A stretch of 41,820 nt of DNA, from positions 1-41,820 of the forward strand of contig CACIWU010000007.1 of NCBI GenBank assembly GCA_902590435.1, read 5' to 3'. Below the pieces are notes generated by a model. The model ran no database searches, was not told where the DNA came from, and worked only from the letters and a program-made list of their open reading frames with translations. Both the position numbers and the translations under genes were made by a program. This document shows, piece after piece, positions 25,349 through 33,222 of the stretch (position 1 is its first letter; each line of letters opens with the position of its first letter). Origin of the DNA: an uncultured SAR324 cluster bacterium (GTDB taxonomy: Bacteria > SAR324 > NAC60-12).

Positions 25349-26131
25349 TCAATAATTCCATGACCATGGTATGAGTTTCTCTGGCCTAAATTCATTAATA
25401 AGAGCTCTAGCCAAAACTAGACTAGTATCAATACAAAATATATTACCTATTTTACGTTCCGGAATCCCTATAGGAATTTCAGTACACCCTAAAATAATAG
25501 CTTCTGCTCCCTTGTCCTTTAATGACTCAAAACCATCAATTAATATATTCCTGGCTTTTTTTGTAACAGGATTAGCCTTAACTTTGATACCATATTCCGG
25601 ATTATACAAAGCTTCATTATGGAGATTTTGCTGCAATCTTTTACTAAGAGTACATACATCATAACCATATCCTCTAAGTACTTCTGGATAAAATCCTGCT
25701 TTCCAAGTTCCTATTGTTGAAAGAACTCCAACAGTTTTAACATCTGGACATTCTTTCTTTAAAAATTTAGCAGTCTCTGAAATCATATCAAGTACTTTTA
25801 ACTTTCTTGCTGATTGATTGATTTTTCTTAAAAAAACATCCTTAATTGCCGGAGCATGAGCTGTATTACAAGGTATTCCAATCACAGTAGCACCTTGATC
25901 CATTAGATTTTGTAAATTACTGAATATTGCATGTGCAGGATTTTTTGAGTTTTCCCCCAAAAGAAAACTGGTTCTATCTTCAATCAGACCAGGTGTAGAA
26001 ATTAAGATAGTTGGTAAGTAATCTTGATCTTTTTCAGCTTTAGTTTGCTGTAAAATTTTCAAAGCACAGTCAAGCCCAGCATATGGACCCGCACCACCCA
26101 CAATTCCTATTTTAGTATCATCTTTAACCAT
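25349..26131 (-). CDS. aspartate/glutamate racemase family protein
   Basis: This 260-residue, PLP-independent racemase has both catalytic cysteines. Cys88 lies in IGIPCNTAHA and Cys216 in ILGCTEIPIGI, each in the family's (P)CNT and GCTE motifs. IGIVGGAGPYAGLDC at the N terminus is the usual G-G-x-G-P start of aspartate racemases (GliGGmsw in the glutamate branch). D-aspartate production is the most likely activity; maleate isomerase and hydantoin racemase relatives share the fold. It is the first gene of the long minus-strand run, next to the dead livF fragment. Confidence 0.82.
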   Translation of the reverse strand: MVKDDTKIGIVGGAGPYAGLDCALKILQQTKAEKDQDYLPTILISTPGLIEDRTSFLLGENSKNPAHAIFSNLQNLMDQGATVIGIPCNTAHAPAIKDVFLRKINQSARKLKVLDMISETAKFLKKECPDVKTVGVLSTIGTWKAGFYPEVLRGYGYDVCTLSKRLQQNLHNEALYNPEYGIKVKANPVTKKARNILIDGFESLKDKGAEAIILGCTEIPIGIPERKIGNIFCIDTSLVLARALINEFRPEKLIPWSWNY

Positions 26132-26179
26132 TAGATGTATTCAAAAAAAATATTTTGATAGATCTAAAGTAAATATAAA

Positions 26180-26560
26180 TTAAATCCACCGTTTTCAACA
26201 ACAATAGTTTTTTTATCTCTAATAATTTATATTTCCATCTCCACCCATACCTATATATAACTCTTTAACATCTTCATTATTTACTTAATTCTGTTCCTGC
26301 TCCATTCATCACCATCCTTCCATTTTCAAATAAGTATCCATATTCGTCATATCGAAGTTCAATATTTGTATTTTGTTATACTAAAAGTCAACTTATTCCT
26401 TATGATTAAGATCTTTTACAATTTCAAAAAATTTATCCTACCAATTGAAACGCAATCCCCATAAAATGTTCATCAAGCAAGATCATTTTTGGTTTTGACT
26501 TCAACGTTCTACTAATTTTCATTACCTGTTGTGAAAATTTTTCACTTACGGAAATTGAAT
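26180..26560 (-). pseudogene. decayed 3' half of livF (branched-chain amino acid ABC ATPase)
   Basis: Translating the minus strand in shifting frames recovers the LivF C-terminal half in order. SQQVMKISRTLKSKPKMILL covers the remains of the signature helix and the start of Walker B (then DEHFMGIAFQLV). After a frameshift comes FEIVKDLNHKE. After two stops and another shift comes QNTNIELRYDEYGYLFENGR with MVMNGAGTEL. After a further shift comes NNEDVKELYIGMGG. The last codons TGT TGT TGA AAA CGG TGG ATT TAA match the conserved ...RRRKRWL ending with CGN-to-TGN transitions. The Walker A half is gone. Several shifts and stops make decay certain. The upstream boundary near 26560 is approximate. 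It explains much of the 570-base gap before phnD. Confidence 0.8.
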
Positions 26561-26594
26561 GTTAAACAATAAATAACAAGAAGTTTTTATACTT

Positions 26595-26610
26595 TCAACA
26601 TAATTGTTGA
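26595..26610. promoter_or_regulatory. palindrome upstream of phnD (operator candidate 1)
   Basis: TCAACA-TAAT-TGTTGA is a perfect 6-bp inverted repeat about 95 bases before the phnD ATG. Its size and spacing fit a dimeric repressor or activator site. It does not resemble a full PHO box that I can recognise. Confidence 0.35.
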
Positions 26611-26617
26611 TAGTTAT

Positions 26618-26648
26618 TTCAAGAAGGTATATCTTGTATCTTCTTGAA
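26618..26648. promoter_or_regulatory. 9-bp inverted repeat upstream of phnD (operator or hairpin)
   Basis: TTCAAGAAG and CTTCTTGAA are perfect 9-base arms around a 13-base centre (GTATATCTTGTAT), 20-25 bases upstream of the likely -10 TATAAT at 26671. As DNA it could be an activator/repressor site at about -35; as RNA it would only exist in a longer transcript. Confidence 0.4.
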
Positions 26649-26670
26649 TAATGTATTGAATCACTTAATG

Positions 26671-26697
26671 TATAATTTAAATTTAAAAAAAGAAGGA
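26671..26697 (+). promoter_or_regulatory. phnD -10 box and strong Shine-Dalgarno
   Basis: TATAAT at 26671-26676 is a perfect -10, but the bases 17 upstream give no -35 match, suggesting activator dependence. AAGAAGGAG near 26689-26697 is the strongest ribosome-binding site in the window and lies seven to eight bases before ATG 26704. It fixes the phnD start and suggests high expression of the binding protein. Confidence 0.5.
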
Positions 26698-26703
26698 GAA
26701 AAT

Positions 26704-27711
26704 ATGAGATCACTCATAAAACATTTAATTTTGTGCACTGGATTTTTTGGAATAATTTTTATTCCATTTATCTCTGGAGCCGCAGATTGTCCAAGAGGGA
26801 CACTCGATAAAAGATACTGCGATGTAAACGGAGATTTGGTTGCAGATACTCCAACAGACTCTAGCAAATTGGTAGATCCTAGCACTATAATATTTGCTTA
26901 CACGCCTGTAGAAGACCCAGCTGTTTACAGAGGTGTTTGGGCTGATTTCCTCGATCATATGGAAAAAGTAACGGGTAAGAAAGTAGTATTTTTCCCAGTG
27001 CAGTCAAATGCCGCACAAATTGAAGCAATGCGTTCAGGTCGTTTACATGTTGCCGGATTTAACACTGGTTCCAATCCCCTTGCTGTCAATTGTGCAGGGT
27101 TTGAGTCATTCGCAATCATGGCCAGCCTTACTGGACATTTTGGTTATGAGATGGAAATCATTACTTTTCCAGGTAGTGGTATAAAAAAAGTGGAAGATAT
27201 CCGTGGTAAAACTCTAGCATTTACCTCACCTACTTCAAATTCCGGGAAAAAAGCACCTTCAGCTATTTTGAAGAGCAAGTTCGACATGATTGCAGATCGT
27301 GATTTTAAGGCAGTATTCTCTGGTAAACACGACAATTCTATTCTTGGTGTCGCCAACAAGGATTATATAGCCGCTTCAATTGCAAACTCTGTTAAATCTA
27401 GGATGATTAAAAGAGGGGTGATCAAAGCAGAGGACGTAATCACTATTTACAAGTCTCAGACTTTCCCTACAACAGGTTTTGGGTATGCCCACAACCTAAA
27501 TCCTGCGCTAAAGGCAAAAATAAAAGAATCGTTCTTTAGTTTTCAATGGGACAAGCCAGACTGGTCACAGAAGAAGATGGTGCCAACTTCTCTGAAAGTT
27601 GAATTCTCAAAATCCAAAGAAGGGCAGTTTATCCCAATTACTTACAAGTCTCATTGGGCAGTAATCCGGACGATAGACAAAGCGAACGGAGTTTCTTACG
27701 CTTGTAAATAA
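26704..27711 (+). CDS. phnD: phosphonate/phosphite ABC transporter substrate-binding protein PhnD
   Basis: I start at Met21 of the track ORF, because a strong AAGGAG precedes it and a Sec signal peptide (MRSLIKHLILCTGFFG, ending near SGAA) follows. The mature protein has the PhnD/PtxB core: FAYTPVEDPAVYRGVWADF, FFPVQSNAAQIEAMRSGRLH, then the phosphonate-contact turn SPTSNSGKKAPSAIL (the S-T-SG motif binding phosphoryl oxygens). The first 25 mature residues add CPRGTLDKRYC and a DVNGDLVAD acidic loop, found in a marine-type PhnD branch. It is the periplasmic component for phnC and the two phnE genes. The 60 bases from 26761 contain 27 G/C, richer than neighbours. Ligand (methylphosphonate, 2-AEP, phosphite or a phosphate ester) is unknown. 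Confidence 0.9.
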   Translation: MRSLIKHLILCTGFFGIIFIPFISGAADCPRGTLDKRYCDVNGDLVADTPTDSSKLVDPSTIIFAYTPVEDPAVYRGVWADFLDHMEKVTGKKVVFFPVQSNAAQIEAMRSGRLHVAGFNTGSNPLAVNCAGFESFAIMASLTGHFGYEMEIITFPGSGIKKVEDIRGKTLAFTSPTSNSGKKAPSAILKSKFDMIADRDFKAVFSGKHDNSILGVANKDYIAASIANSVKSRMIKRGVIKAEDVITIYKSQTFPTTGFGYAHNLNPALKAKIKESFFSFQWDKPDWSQKKMVPTSLKVEFSKSKEGQFIPITYKSHWAVIRTIDKANGVSYACK

Positions 27712-27718
27712 TTTACTC

Positions 27719-27769
27719 ATCGGTTTCAACAGAATATACATAATCCGACTTTTTCATGTTGGGACCGAT
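27719..27769 (+). promoter_or_regulatory. 12-bp intergenic RNA hairpin between phnD and phnC
   Basis: AUCGGUUUCAAC (27719-27730) pairs along its whole length with GUUGGGACCGAU (27758-27769), counting two U-G pairs, around a loop of 27 bases. A short weak U stretch (UAGUUUUC) follows. Such hairpins after binding-protein genes usually protect the 3' end of the upstream mRNA or partly terminate, so that PhnD is made in excess over PhnC and PhnE. It begins eight bases after the phnD stop. Confidence 0.65.
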
Positions 27770-27792
27770 CTAGTTTTCAGCTTAAAAAATCT

Positions 27793-28620
27793 ATGCTTGA
27801 AATAAAACAACTAGTTAAAAAATACCAAACAGGTGACTTGGCCATAGATAGGGTAGATCTTACGGTTGAAAATGGACAAGTAATCGCACTTATCGGTCCT
27901 TCCGGTGCAGGAAAAAGCACACTAATCCGATGTGTTAACCGTTTGGAAAATTCAACCTCGGGTGAAATCTGGCTAAATGGTGAAAATATCGTCAAAATGC
28001 GTTCAGGAAAGTTAAGACGAACCCGCAGGAGTATGGGTATGATTTTTCAAGAATATGCACTCGTAGAACGTCTTACTGTTATGGAAAATGTTCTTTCAGG
28101 ACGCTTGGGATATGTTGGTTTCTGGAGAAGTTTTTTGAGGAAGTTTCCACAATCAGATATTGGTGCAGCCTTTGGACTTCTGGCGAAAGTTGGACTCGAC
28201 ACAATGGCAAATAAACGAGCAGATGAACTATCTGGAGGCCAACGACAACGAGTAGGTATTGCTAGAGCATTAATACAAAAACCAGATATTTTACTTGTCG
28301 ATGAACCTACTGCCAGTCTTGACCCGAAAACATCTCGCCAAATAATGCGTCTGATCACAGAGCTATGTGAAGAAAATAAACTTGCGGCAATCATAAATAT
28401 CCATGATGTTGCTCTCGCACAAATGTATGCAGAAAGGATTGTTGGTTTGCGTGAAGGTCGCATAGTATATGACGGTAATCCAGATGATTTAAAACCAAAT
28501 GTTCTATCTGAAATCTATGGAAAAGAAGACTGGACTAATGTACGCAAGCAAAAAACTAAAAATAAGAACTCAATAAAAGAAATTCCAAATACAGACGAAC
28601 ATATGGAAGAAATGCAGTAA
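27793..28620 (+). CDS. phnC: phosphonate ABC transporter ATP-binding protein PhnC
   Basis: This 275-residue ATPase carries Walker [10 protein letters not shown] (about 36-44), Q-loop [20 protein letters not shown], signature [15 protein letters not shown], Walker [14 protein letters not shown] and H-loop INIHDVALA. The ENVLSGRLG segment after the Q-loop is specific to PhnC. A charged C-terminal tail of about 25 residues ([11 protein letters not shown]...) is extra. It lies downstream of the intergenic hairpin and its stop codon is immediately followed by the first phnE ATG, so translation is coupled. Confidence 0.93.
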   Translation: MLEIKQLVKKYQTGDLAIDRVDLTVENGQVIALIGPSGAGKSTLIRCVNRLENSTSGEIWLNGENIVKMRSGKLRRTRRSMGMIFQEYALVERLTVMENVLSGRLGYVGFWRSFLRKFPQSDIGAAFGLLAKVGLDTMANKRADELSGGQRQRVGIARALIQKPDILLVDEPTASLDPKTSRQIMRLITELCEENKLAAIINIHDVALAQMYAERIVGLREGRIVYDGNPDDLKPNVLSEIYGKEDWTNVRKQKTKNKNSIKEIPNTDEHMEEMQ

Positions 28621-29469
28621 ATGAATGACATTCCTGAAAACACTCAAAAACTAGGAGTTACCAAAATGGAAACAGCTGCTTTTTCTGAAAATTGGAGTCC
28701 TCCTCCATTTATTAAAAATCCACTTTTGAGATGGGGACTTCTGCTAACTTTCATACTCTATCTGTCCTTGTCTATCGGATCTCTTGATGTGAATTGGGAA
28801 CGAATTTATGTGGGACTTGACCGTGGTGCAAAATTTGTCTATGGATTCATGAATCCAAATTTTTCTGGAAGGTGGACAGACATTAGTGAAGGTATAATTG
28901 AAAGTCTTATTATGACTGTCACTTCAACCGCAATTGGAATCATAATTTCTATTCCTATAGGATTTGGCGCAGCTCGCAATCTTGCCCCTTTACCAGTATA
29001 CTTGTTTTGCAGGAGTATCATCGCGCTTTCAAGAAGTTTTCAGGAAATCATAATCGCCATTCTGTTTGTTGCCATTTTCGGATTTGGTCCACTGGCAGGT
29101 GTCTTAACTCTTTCATTTGCAACTATTGGCTTTCTTTCTAAATTGCTCGCAGAAGATATAGAGAGTATTGATAAAAATCAAGCAGAAGCTGTTAAAGCAA
29201 CAGGATCATCTTGGTGGCAATGGCTCAATTATGGAATTCAGCCACAGGTTATGCCTCGTTTGATAGGGCTTTCTCTTTACCGCTTTGATATCAATTTTCG
29301 TGAATCTGCGGTAGTAGGACTTGTAGGAGCTGGAGGAATTGGAGCCACACTCAATACTGCTTTTGATCGTTATGAATACGATACTGCAGCAGCCATTCTC
29401 ATTATTATAATTGGCATTGTAATGCTATCAGAATATATTTCAGGTTATATAAGAGCCGGAGTTCAGTAA
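28621..29469 (+). CDS. phnE: phosphonate ABC transporter permease PhnE (first)
   Basis: This 282-residue inner-membrane permease has about six hydrophobic segments. Its ABC coupling (EAA) loop reads EAVKATGSSWWQWLNYGIQP (about 192-211). VVGLVGAGGIG (about 235-245) is the glycine-rich motif typical of PhnE proteins. The N terminus (about 35 residues) is hydrophilic and cytoplasmic. It starts directly after the phnC stop and its own stop overlaps the next ATG by one base (TAATG). The pair of unequal permeases probably forms a heterodimer. Confidence 0.92.
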   Translation: MNDIPENTQKLGVTKMETAAFSENWSPPPFIKNPLLRWGLLLTFILYLSLSIGSLDVNWERIYVGLDRGAKFVYGFMNPNFSGRWTDISEGIIESLIMTVTSTAIGIIISIPIGFGAARNLAPLPVYLFCRSIIALSRSFQEIIIAILFVAIFGFGPLAGVLTLSFATIGFLSKLLAEDIESIDKNQAEAVKATGSSWWQWLNYGIQPQVMPRLIGLSLYRFDINFRESAVVGLVGAGGIGATLNTAFDRYEYDTAAAILIIIIGIVMLSEYISGYIRAGVQ

Positions 29470-30284
29470 TGACTAAAAAACTTAATCCTAAAACAAGGGT
29501 TTGGCATTACAGAAGTCGTAATAAACAACTTATTTCCTGGTTTATATGGCTGGTTGCTACTGCTCTTTTTATGTATTGCTGGCAAAGGGTATCAGAAAGC
29601 ACAACCTGGTTTTTTGTTTGGGATGCCCCTAGAATTGCTGGAGACATAGGTTATCGTATGATTCCACCTCGTTGGAGTTACATAAATGAACTATGGGAGC
29701 CACTCTGGGATACTTTAAATATTGCTACCATTGGTACAATGATGGCGATTGTGATGGCTATTCCAGTAGCTTTTCTTGCAGCAAGGAATACCACTCCCAG
29801 TACAACAATTGTAAGACCTATTGCTCTCCTCATCATAGTTTCTTCACGTTCAATAAACTCTTTGATATGGTCACTTTTGCTGGTATCTATAATCGGTCCC
29901 GGAGTGGTAGCTGGAATAGTTGCAATAAGTTTGCGATCTATTGGTTTCATAGCTAAACTATTATATGAAGCAATTGAGGAAATCGATCATAATCAGGTTG
30001 AAGCTGTAACAGCTTCAGGAGCAAGCAATCTGCAGATTCTTATTTATGGAATTGTTCCGCAAATACTTCCAGCCTTTGCCGGAATTAGTGTATTCAGATG
30101 GGATATCAATATCCGAGAATCCACTGTGCTGGGACTTGTCGGGGCTGGTGGAATTGGATTACAACTTAATGCCTCTCTCAATGTACTTGCCTGGCCTCAA
30201 GTCACTCTGATCCTCATTCTCATTTTATTGGCAGTTATCTTAAGCGAATGGGTCTCCGCCAAGGTACGTCACTCCATCATTTGA
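29469..30284 (+). CDS. phnE: phosphonate ABC transporter permease PhnE (second)
   Basis: This 271-residue permease is paralogous to its upstream neighbour. EAVTASGASNLQILIYGIVP is the coupling loop and TVLGLVGAGGIGLQ the shared glycine motif. The N terminus starts with a basic stretch, then a hydrophobic helix (about 21-41). A central run LIIVSSRSINSLIWSLLLVS corresponds to the PhnE signature R.....iwal. Overlap by one base with phnE1 indicates tight co-translation. Some phn operons carry two phnE genes in this way. Confidence 0.92.
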   Translation: MTKKLNPKTRVWHYRSRNKQLISWFIWLVATALFMYCWQRVSESTTWFFVWDAPRIAGDIGYRMIPPRWSYINELWEPLWDTLNIATIGTMMAIVMAIPVAFLAARNTTPSTTIVRPIALLIIVSSRSINSLIWSLLLVSIIGPGVVAGIVAISLRSIGFIAKLLYEAIEEIDHNQVEAVTASGASNLQILIYGIVPQILPAFAGISVFRWDINIRESTVLGLVGAGGIGLQLNASLNVLAWPQVTLILILILLAVILSEWVSAKVRHSII

Positions 30285-30299
30285 GAAGTATTTTCCCAT

Positions 30300-31109
30300 A
30301 TGCAACCTCTCACAGAATTTCCCAAAAATGAACTAAGAAAAGTACGTTTTGTACTAGCTGACATCGATGATACCTTGACAGAAAATGGAAGACTTCCTTC
30401 TTCAAGTTTTAAAGCCCTAGAAAAACTCAAAAAAAAAGGACTTTATGTTATCCCTATTACTGGTCGACCAGCAGGATGGTGTGACCATATTGCTCGTATG
30501 TGGCCAGTAGATGGAGTAATTGGAGAAAATGGAGCATTCTATTTCTTTTATGAATCTTCTAAACGTAAAATGATATGTCGTTTCTGGAAATCTTTAAAAG
30601 AAAGAGACGAAGACAGGATAAGACTCGCAAATCTCAAAAATAAAATTTTGTCAACTGTTAAAGGATGTAAAATTGCATCAGATCAACCTTATCGTGTAGC
30701 AGATCTAGCAATAGATTTTTGTGAAGATGTCCCAGCTCTTTCAAAATCAAAGATTGATGAGATTGTTAGATTATTTAAGGAATCGGGGGCAAGTGCAAAA
30801 GTAAGCTCTATTCACGTAAATGGATGGTTTGGCAATTACGACAAACTCACCATGACAAGAATTATGTTTGAGGAAGTATTTGAAACAAATATAGATCATT
30901 CTCAAAAAGAAATTATTTTTTGTGGTGACTCTCCTAATGATGAGCCAATGTTTGATTTTTTTCAACATTCTGTTGGAGTAGCCAATGTTTTAGATTACAC
31001 TGATGTGATTAAAAAATTACCAACTTGGATTACTAAAAAACGTTCCTCTGTTGGTTTTGTTGAGCTTACTAATAATATTTTAAAAGCTCATTCGTCTGTA
31101 AGTAATTAG
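30300..31109 (+). CDS. HAD-IIB family phosphatase in the phn operon
   Basis: This 269-residue HAD hydrolase has motif I LADIDDTLTENG (nucleophile Asp21, acid/base Asp23), motif II PITGRP, GENGAFYF, and motif III/IV near GDSPNDEPMF. The order and the C2B-type cap between GENG and motif III put it with Cof/sucrose-phosphatase/mannosyl-3-phosphoglycerate phosphatase relatives. These remove phosphate from sugar phosphates. It lies 15 bases after phnE2, so it is very probably co-transcribed and processes the imported compound or its product. A C-P hydrolase (phosphonatase) is unlikely because that enzyme has a different cap and a Schiff-base Lys. The true substrate is unknown. Confidence 0.82.
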   Translation: MQPLTEFPKNELRKVRFVLADIDDTLTENGRLPSSSFKALEKLKKKGLYVIPITGRPAGWCDHIARMWPVDGVIGENGAFYFFYESSKRKMICRFWKSLKERDEDRIRLANLKNKILSTVKGCKIASDQPYRVADLAIDFCEDVPALSKSKIDEIVRLFKESGASAKVSSIHVNGWFGNYDKLTMTRIMFEEVFETNIDHSQKEIIFCGDSPNDEPMFDFFQHSVGVANVLDYTDVIKKLPTWITKKRSSVGFVELTNNILKAHSSVSN

Positions 31110-31128
31110 TTTTCATTAAAAAATATTT

Positions 31129-31162
31129 GGTTAGAAATGAAATCCTAATTCCATTTTTTTTT
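31129..31162 (+). terminator. weak intrinsic terminator after the phn operon
   Basis: GGTTAG and CTAATTCC can pair (TTAG/CTAA plus GG/CC across a two-base bulge) around a 10-base loop, followed after one A by a run of nine T (31154-31162). The stem is short, so this is tentative, but it is in the right place: 20 bases after the HAD stop codon. Confidence 0.35.
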
Positions 31163-31237
31163 ATAATTTTAAAACTTATGATTATTTTGATATCGGTTTA
31201 CAAATCATAAAAGTCAAATAAGTATAGTTTAATTATA

Positions 31238-33169
31238 ATGAGACAAAAACAATTCTTAAACTTAGCAACTGCTGAAAAAGCTGAAGAATATTTTTGGAAC
31301 GCAATCAATCCCGTCCCTTTAGGAAAAGAATTAGTTCACCTAAATAATTCAAACAGACGCATACTTGCAAAGGATATTTTTGCAAAATACAATGTCCCAT
31401 ACTTTGACAGAAGTAATTTTGATGGTTTTGCTATACGTGCTAAAGATACCTTTGGTGCACAGGAGACATCCCCAGTTTTAATCAATTTAAACCCTGAAAT
31501 TATAACTTGTGGAATTACACCTAAAAAGTCAGTTAACCGTGGAACAGCGACTCCGATAGCTACTGGTGGAGTCTTACCGCGAGGAGCAGACGGAGTTGTG
31601 ATGATTGAAAATACTTTACCTGCTAACCACTCCAAATCTGAAAATGAAACTATTCAAATCTTAAAACCTATAGTACCAGGCTATGGAATATCTTTAGCGG
31701 GTTCAGATATTGGCGCCGGAGAGTTAGTGCTTCGAATGGGAGACCGCCTTGGATTCCGAGAAACAGGGACTTTGGCAGCTTTGGGTGAATCTAAAATATC
31801 GGTTTGGAAAAAACCAAAAGTTGCTATAATTTCAACAGGTGATGAACTAATACTTCCAGGAGAATTAATAAGTGTAGGTAAAGTTTTCGATTCCAATTCT
31901 ACACTAATTTCTCATGCAGTTGAAGAACTTTGTTGTGAGCCTGTAAATTTTGGTATCGTTCCTGATGATGAAATTCAATTAGAAAAAGCACTTCGTGAAG
32001 CCATTAATTTAGATTTTGTAATAATTTCAGGAGGAACTTCAAAAGGAGAAGGAGACCTCAACTTTAAAATTTTAAAAAAATTTAAAGTACAAGGTGAAAT
32101 AATACATGGAGTTGCTTTAAAGCCAGGGAAACCTCTTTGTTTAGCAGTTATAGAAGGAACTCCTTCTGCAATATTACCTGGATTCCCAACATCTTCAACA
32201 TTTACTTTTAGTAAATTTATTGCCCCAGTTTTAAGAGCTTTTGCAGGAATACCCCCCCAAAAATCAAAATATGTGCAAGCTAATCTTCCGGTTAGATTAA
32301 ATTCTGAAAAGGGTAAAACCGAATTTAATCTTGTACATTTAGTTCGTAGCTTAAATGGATATAGCGCTTATTCTACAGGGAAAGGTTCTGGATCGATTAC
32401 AGGATTTGTAAGAGCAGATGGATTTTTGGAAATACCACGAAATACAGAAATGGTTGAAGCAGGTGATGAAGTTTCGATTCAATTATTAGGTGAATCTATT
32501 CGTCCTCCAGACTTAATGATTATTGGAAGTCATTGTGTTGGGTTAGATTATTTAATTGGAGAAATGAAAAAACGTGGTTTCTCATGTCAATTTCTAGCCG
32601 TTGGTAGTATGGGTGGTTTATTAGCTGCAAAAAGAGGAGAGTGTGATTTAGCTAGCTCCCATTTAATGGATCCTAAATCAGAAATTTATAATCGCCACTT
32701 ATTAAGTCCTAAACTCCATTTGGAAAAAGGATATAAACGAAAACAGGGGTTATTATTTCGTAAGGAGGATCCCTTCTTTTCTGATTACGATAGTAATATT
32801 GAAAATCTAATTAAAAAAATTGTAAATAATTCTGAACTCCGAATGATAAATAGGAATCGTGGAAGTGGTACAAGAATTTTGTTAGATCATTTTCTAAGTA
32901 ATCATCGCCCTTCAGGCTTTTTCCAAGAAGCAAAATCGCACCATTCTGTAGCCGCAGCAATTTCACAAAAAAGAGCTGACTGGGGTATAGCCATTCGATC
33001 AGTAGCAGAAGATTTATCTCTTGGATTTTTTCCTATACAAAATGAGGAGTATGATTTCATAATTCCGAAAGAACGATTGGAGCGTCAAGAAGTCATTATA
33101 TTTTTAAACTTGTTGAAAGAACCTAAAATTCGTAAACATTTAAATTCTCTAGGTTTAGAAATAAAATAA
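31238..33169 (+). CDS. moeA: molybdopterin molybdenumtransferase MoeA fused to a periplasmic-binding-protein-like domain
   Basis: Residues 1 to about 410 are MoeA, which inserts molybdate into adenylated molybdopterin. Visible motifs are RSNFDGFAIRA, TGGVLPRGADGVVMIENT, ISTGDELILPGE, ISGGTSKGEGD and ILPGFPTSS. Residues from about 425 to 643 form a second domain like the LysR-substrate/PBP domain found fused to MoeA in some bacteria and archaea: MIIGSHCVGLDYLIGEM, GSMGGLLAAKRGECDLASSH, NRNRGSGTRILLDHF. That domain resembles ModA/PBP-like modules and may sense molybdate, tungstate or a cofactor. It forms a single-gene unit upstream of hemJ with fdhD 7 kb away. Whether it handles Mo or W cannot be told. 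Confidence 0.92.
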   Translation: MRQKQFLNLATAEKAEEYFWNAINPVPLGKELVHLNNSNRRILAKDIFAKYNVPYFDRSNFDGFAIRAKDTFGAQETSPVLINLNPEIITCGITPKKSVNRGTATPIATGGVLPRGADGVVMIENTLPANHSKSENETIQILKPIVPGYGISLAGSDIGAGELVLRMGDRLGFRETGTLAALGESKISVWKKPKVAIISTGDELILPGELISVGKVFDSNSTLISHAVEELCCEPVNFGIVPDDEIQLEKALREAINLDFVIISGGTSKGEGDLNFKILKKFKVQGEIIHGVALKPGKPLCLAVIEGTPSAILPGFPTSSTFTFSKFIAPVLRAFAGIPPQKSKYVQANLPVRLNSEKGKTEFNLVHLVRSLNGYSAYSTGKGSGSITGFVRADGFLEIPRNTEMVEAGDEVSIQLLGESIRPPDLMIIGSHCVGLDYLIGEMKKRGFSCQFLAVGSMGGLLAAKRGECDLASSHLMDPKSEIYNRHLLSPKLHLEKGYKRKQGLLFRKEDPFFSDYDSNIENLIKKIVNNSELRMINRNRGSGTRILLDHFLSNHRPSGFFQEAKSHHSVAAAISQKRADWGIAIRSVAEDLSLGFFPIQNEEYDFIIPKERLERQEVIIFLNLLKEPKIRKHLNSLGLEIK

Positions 33170-33222
33170 CTTAATTGAAAAACTATTTAAAAATCCTTAA
33201 ATCATAAAAATAAAATTAGCTA

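Noticed and set aside
26644-26703. First 20 residues of the phnD track ORF
   Set aside because: They overlie the -10 box and Shine-Dalgarno. The signal peptide and AAGGAG place the start at 26704.
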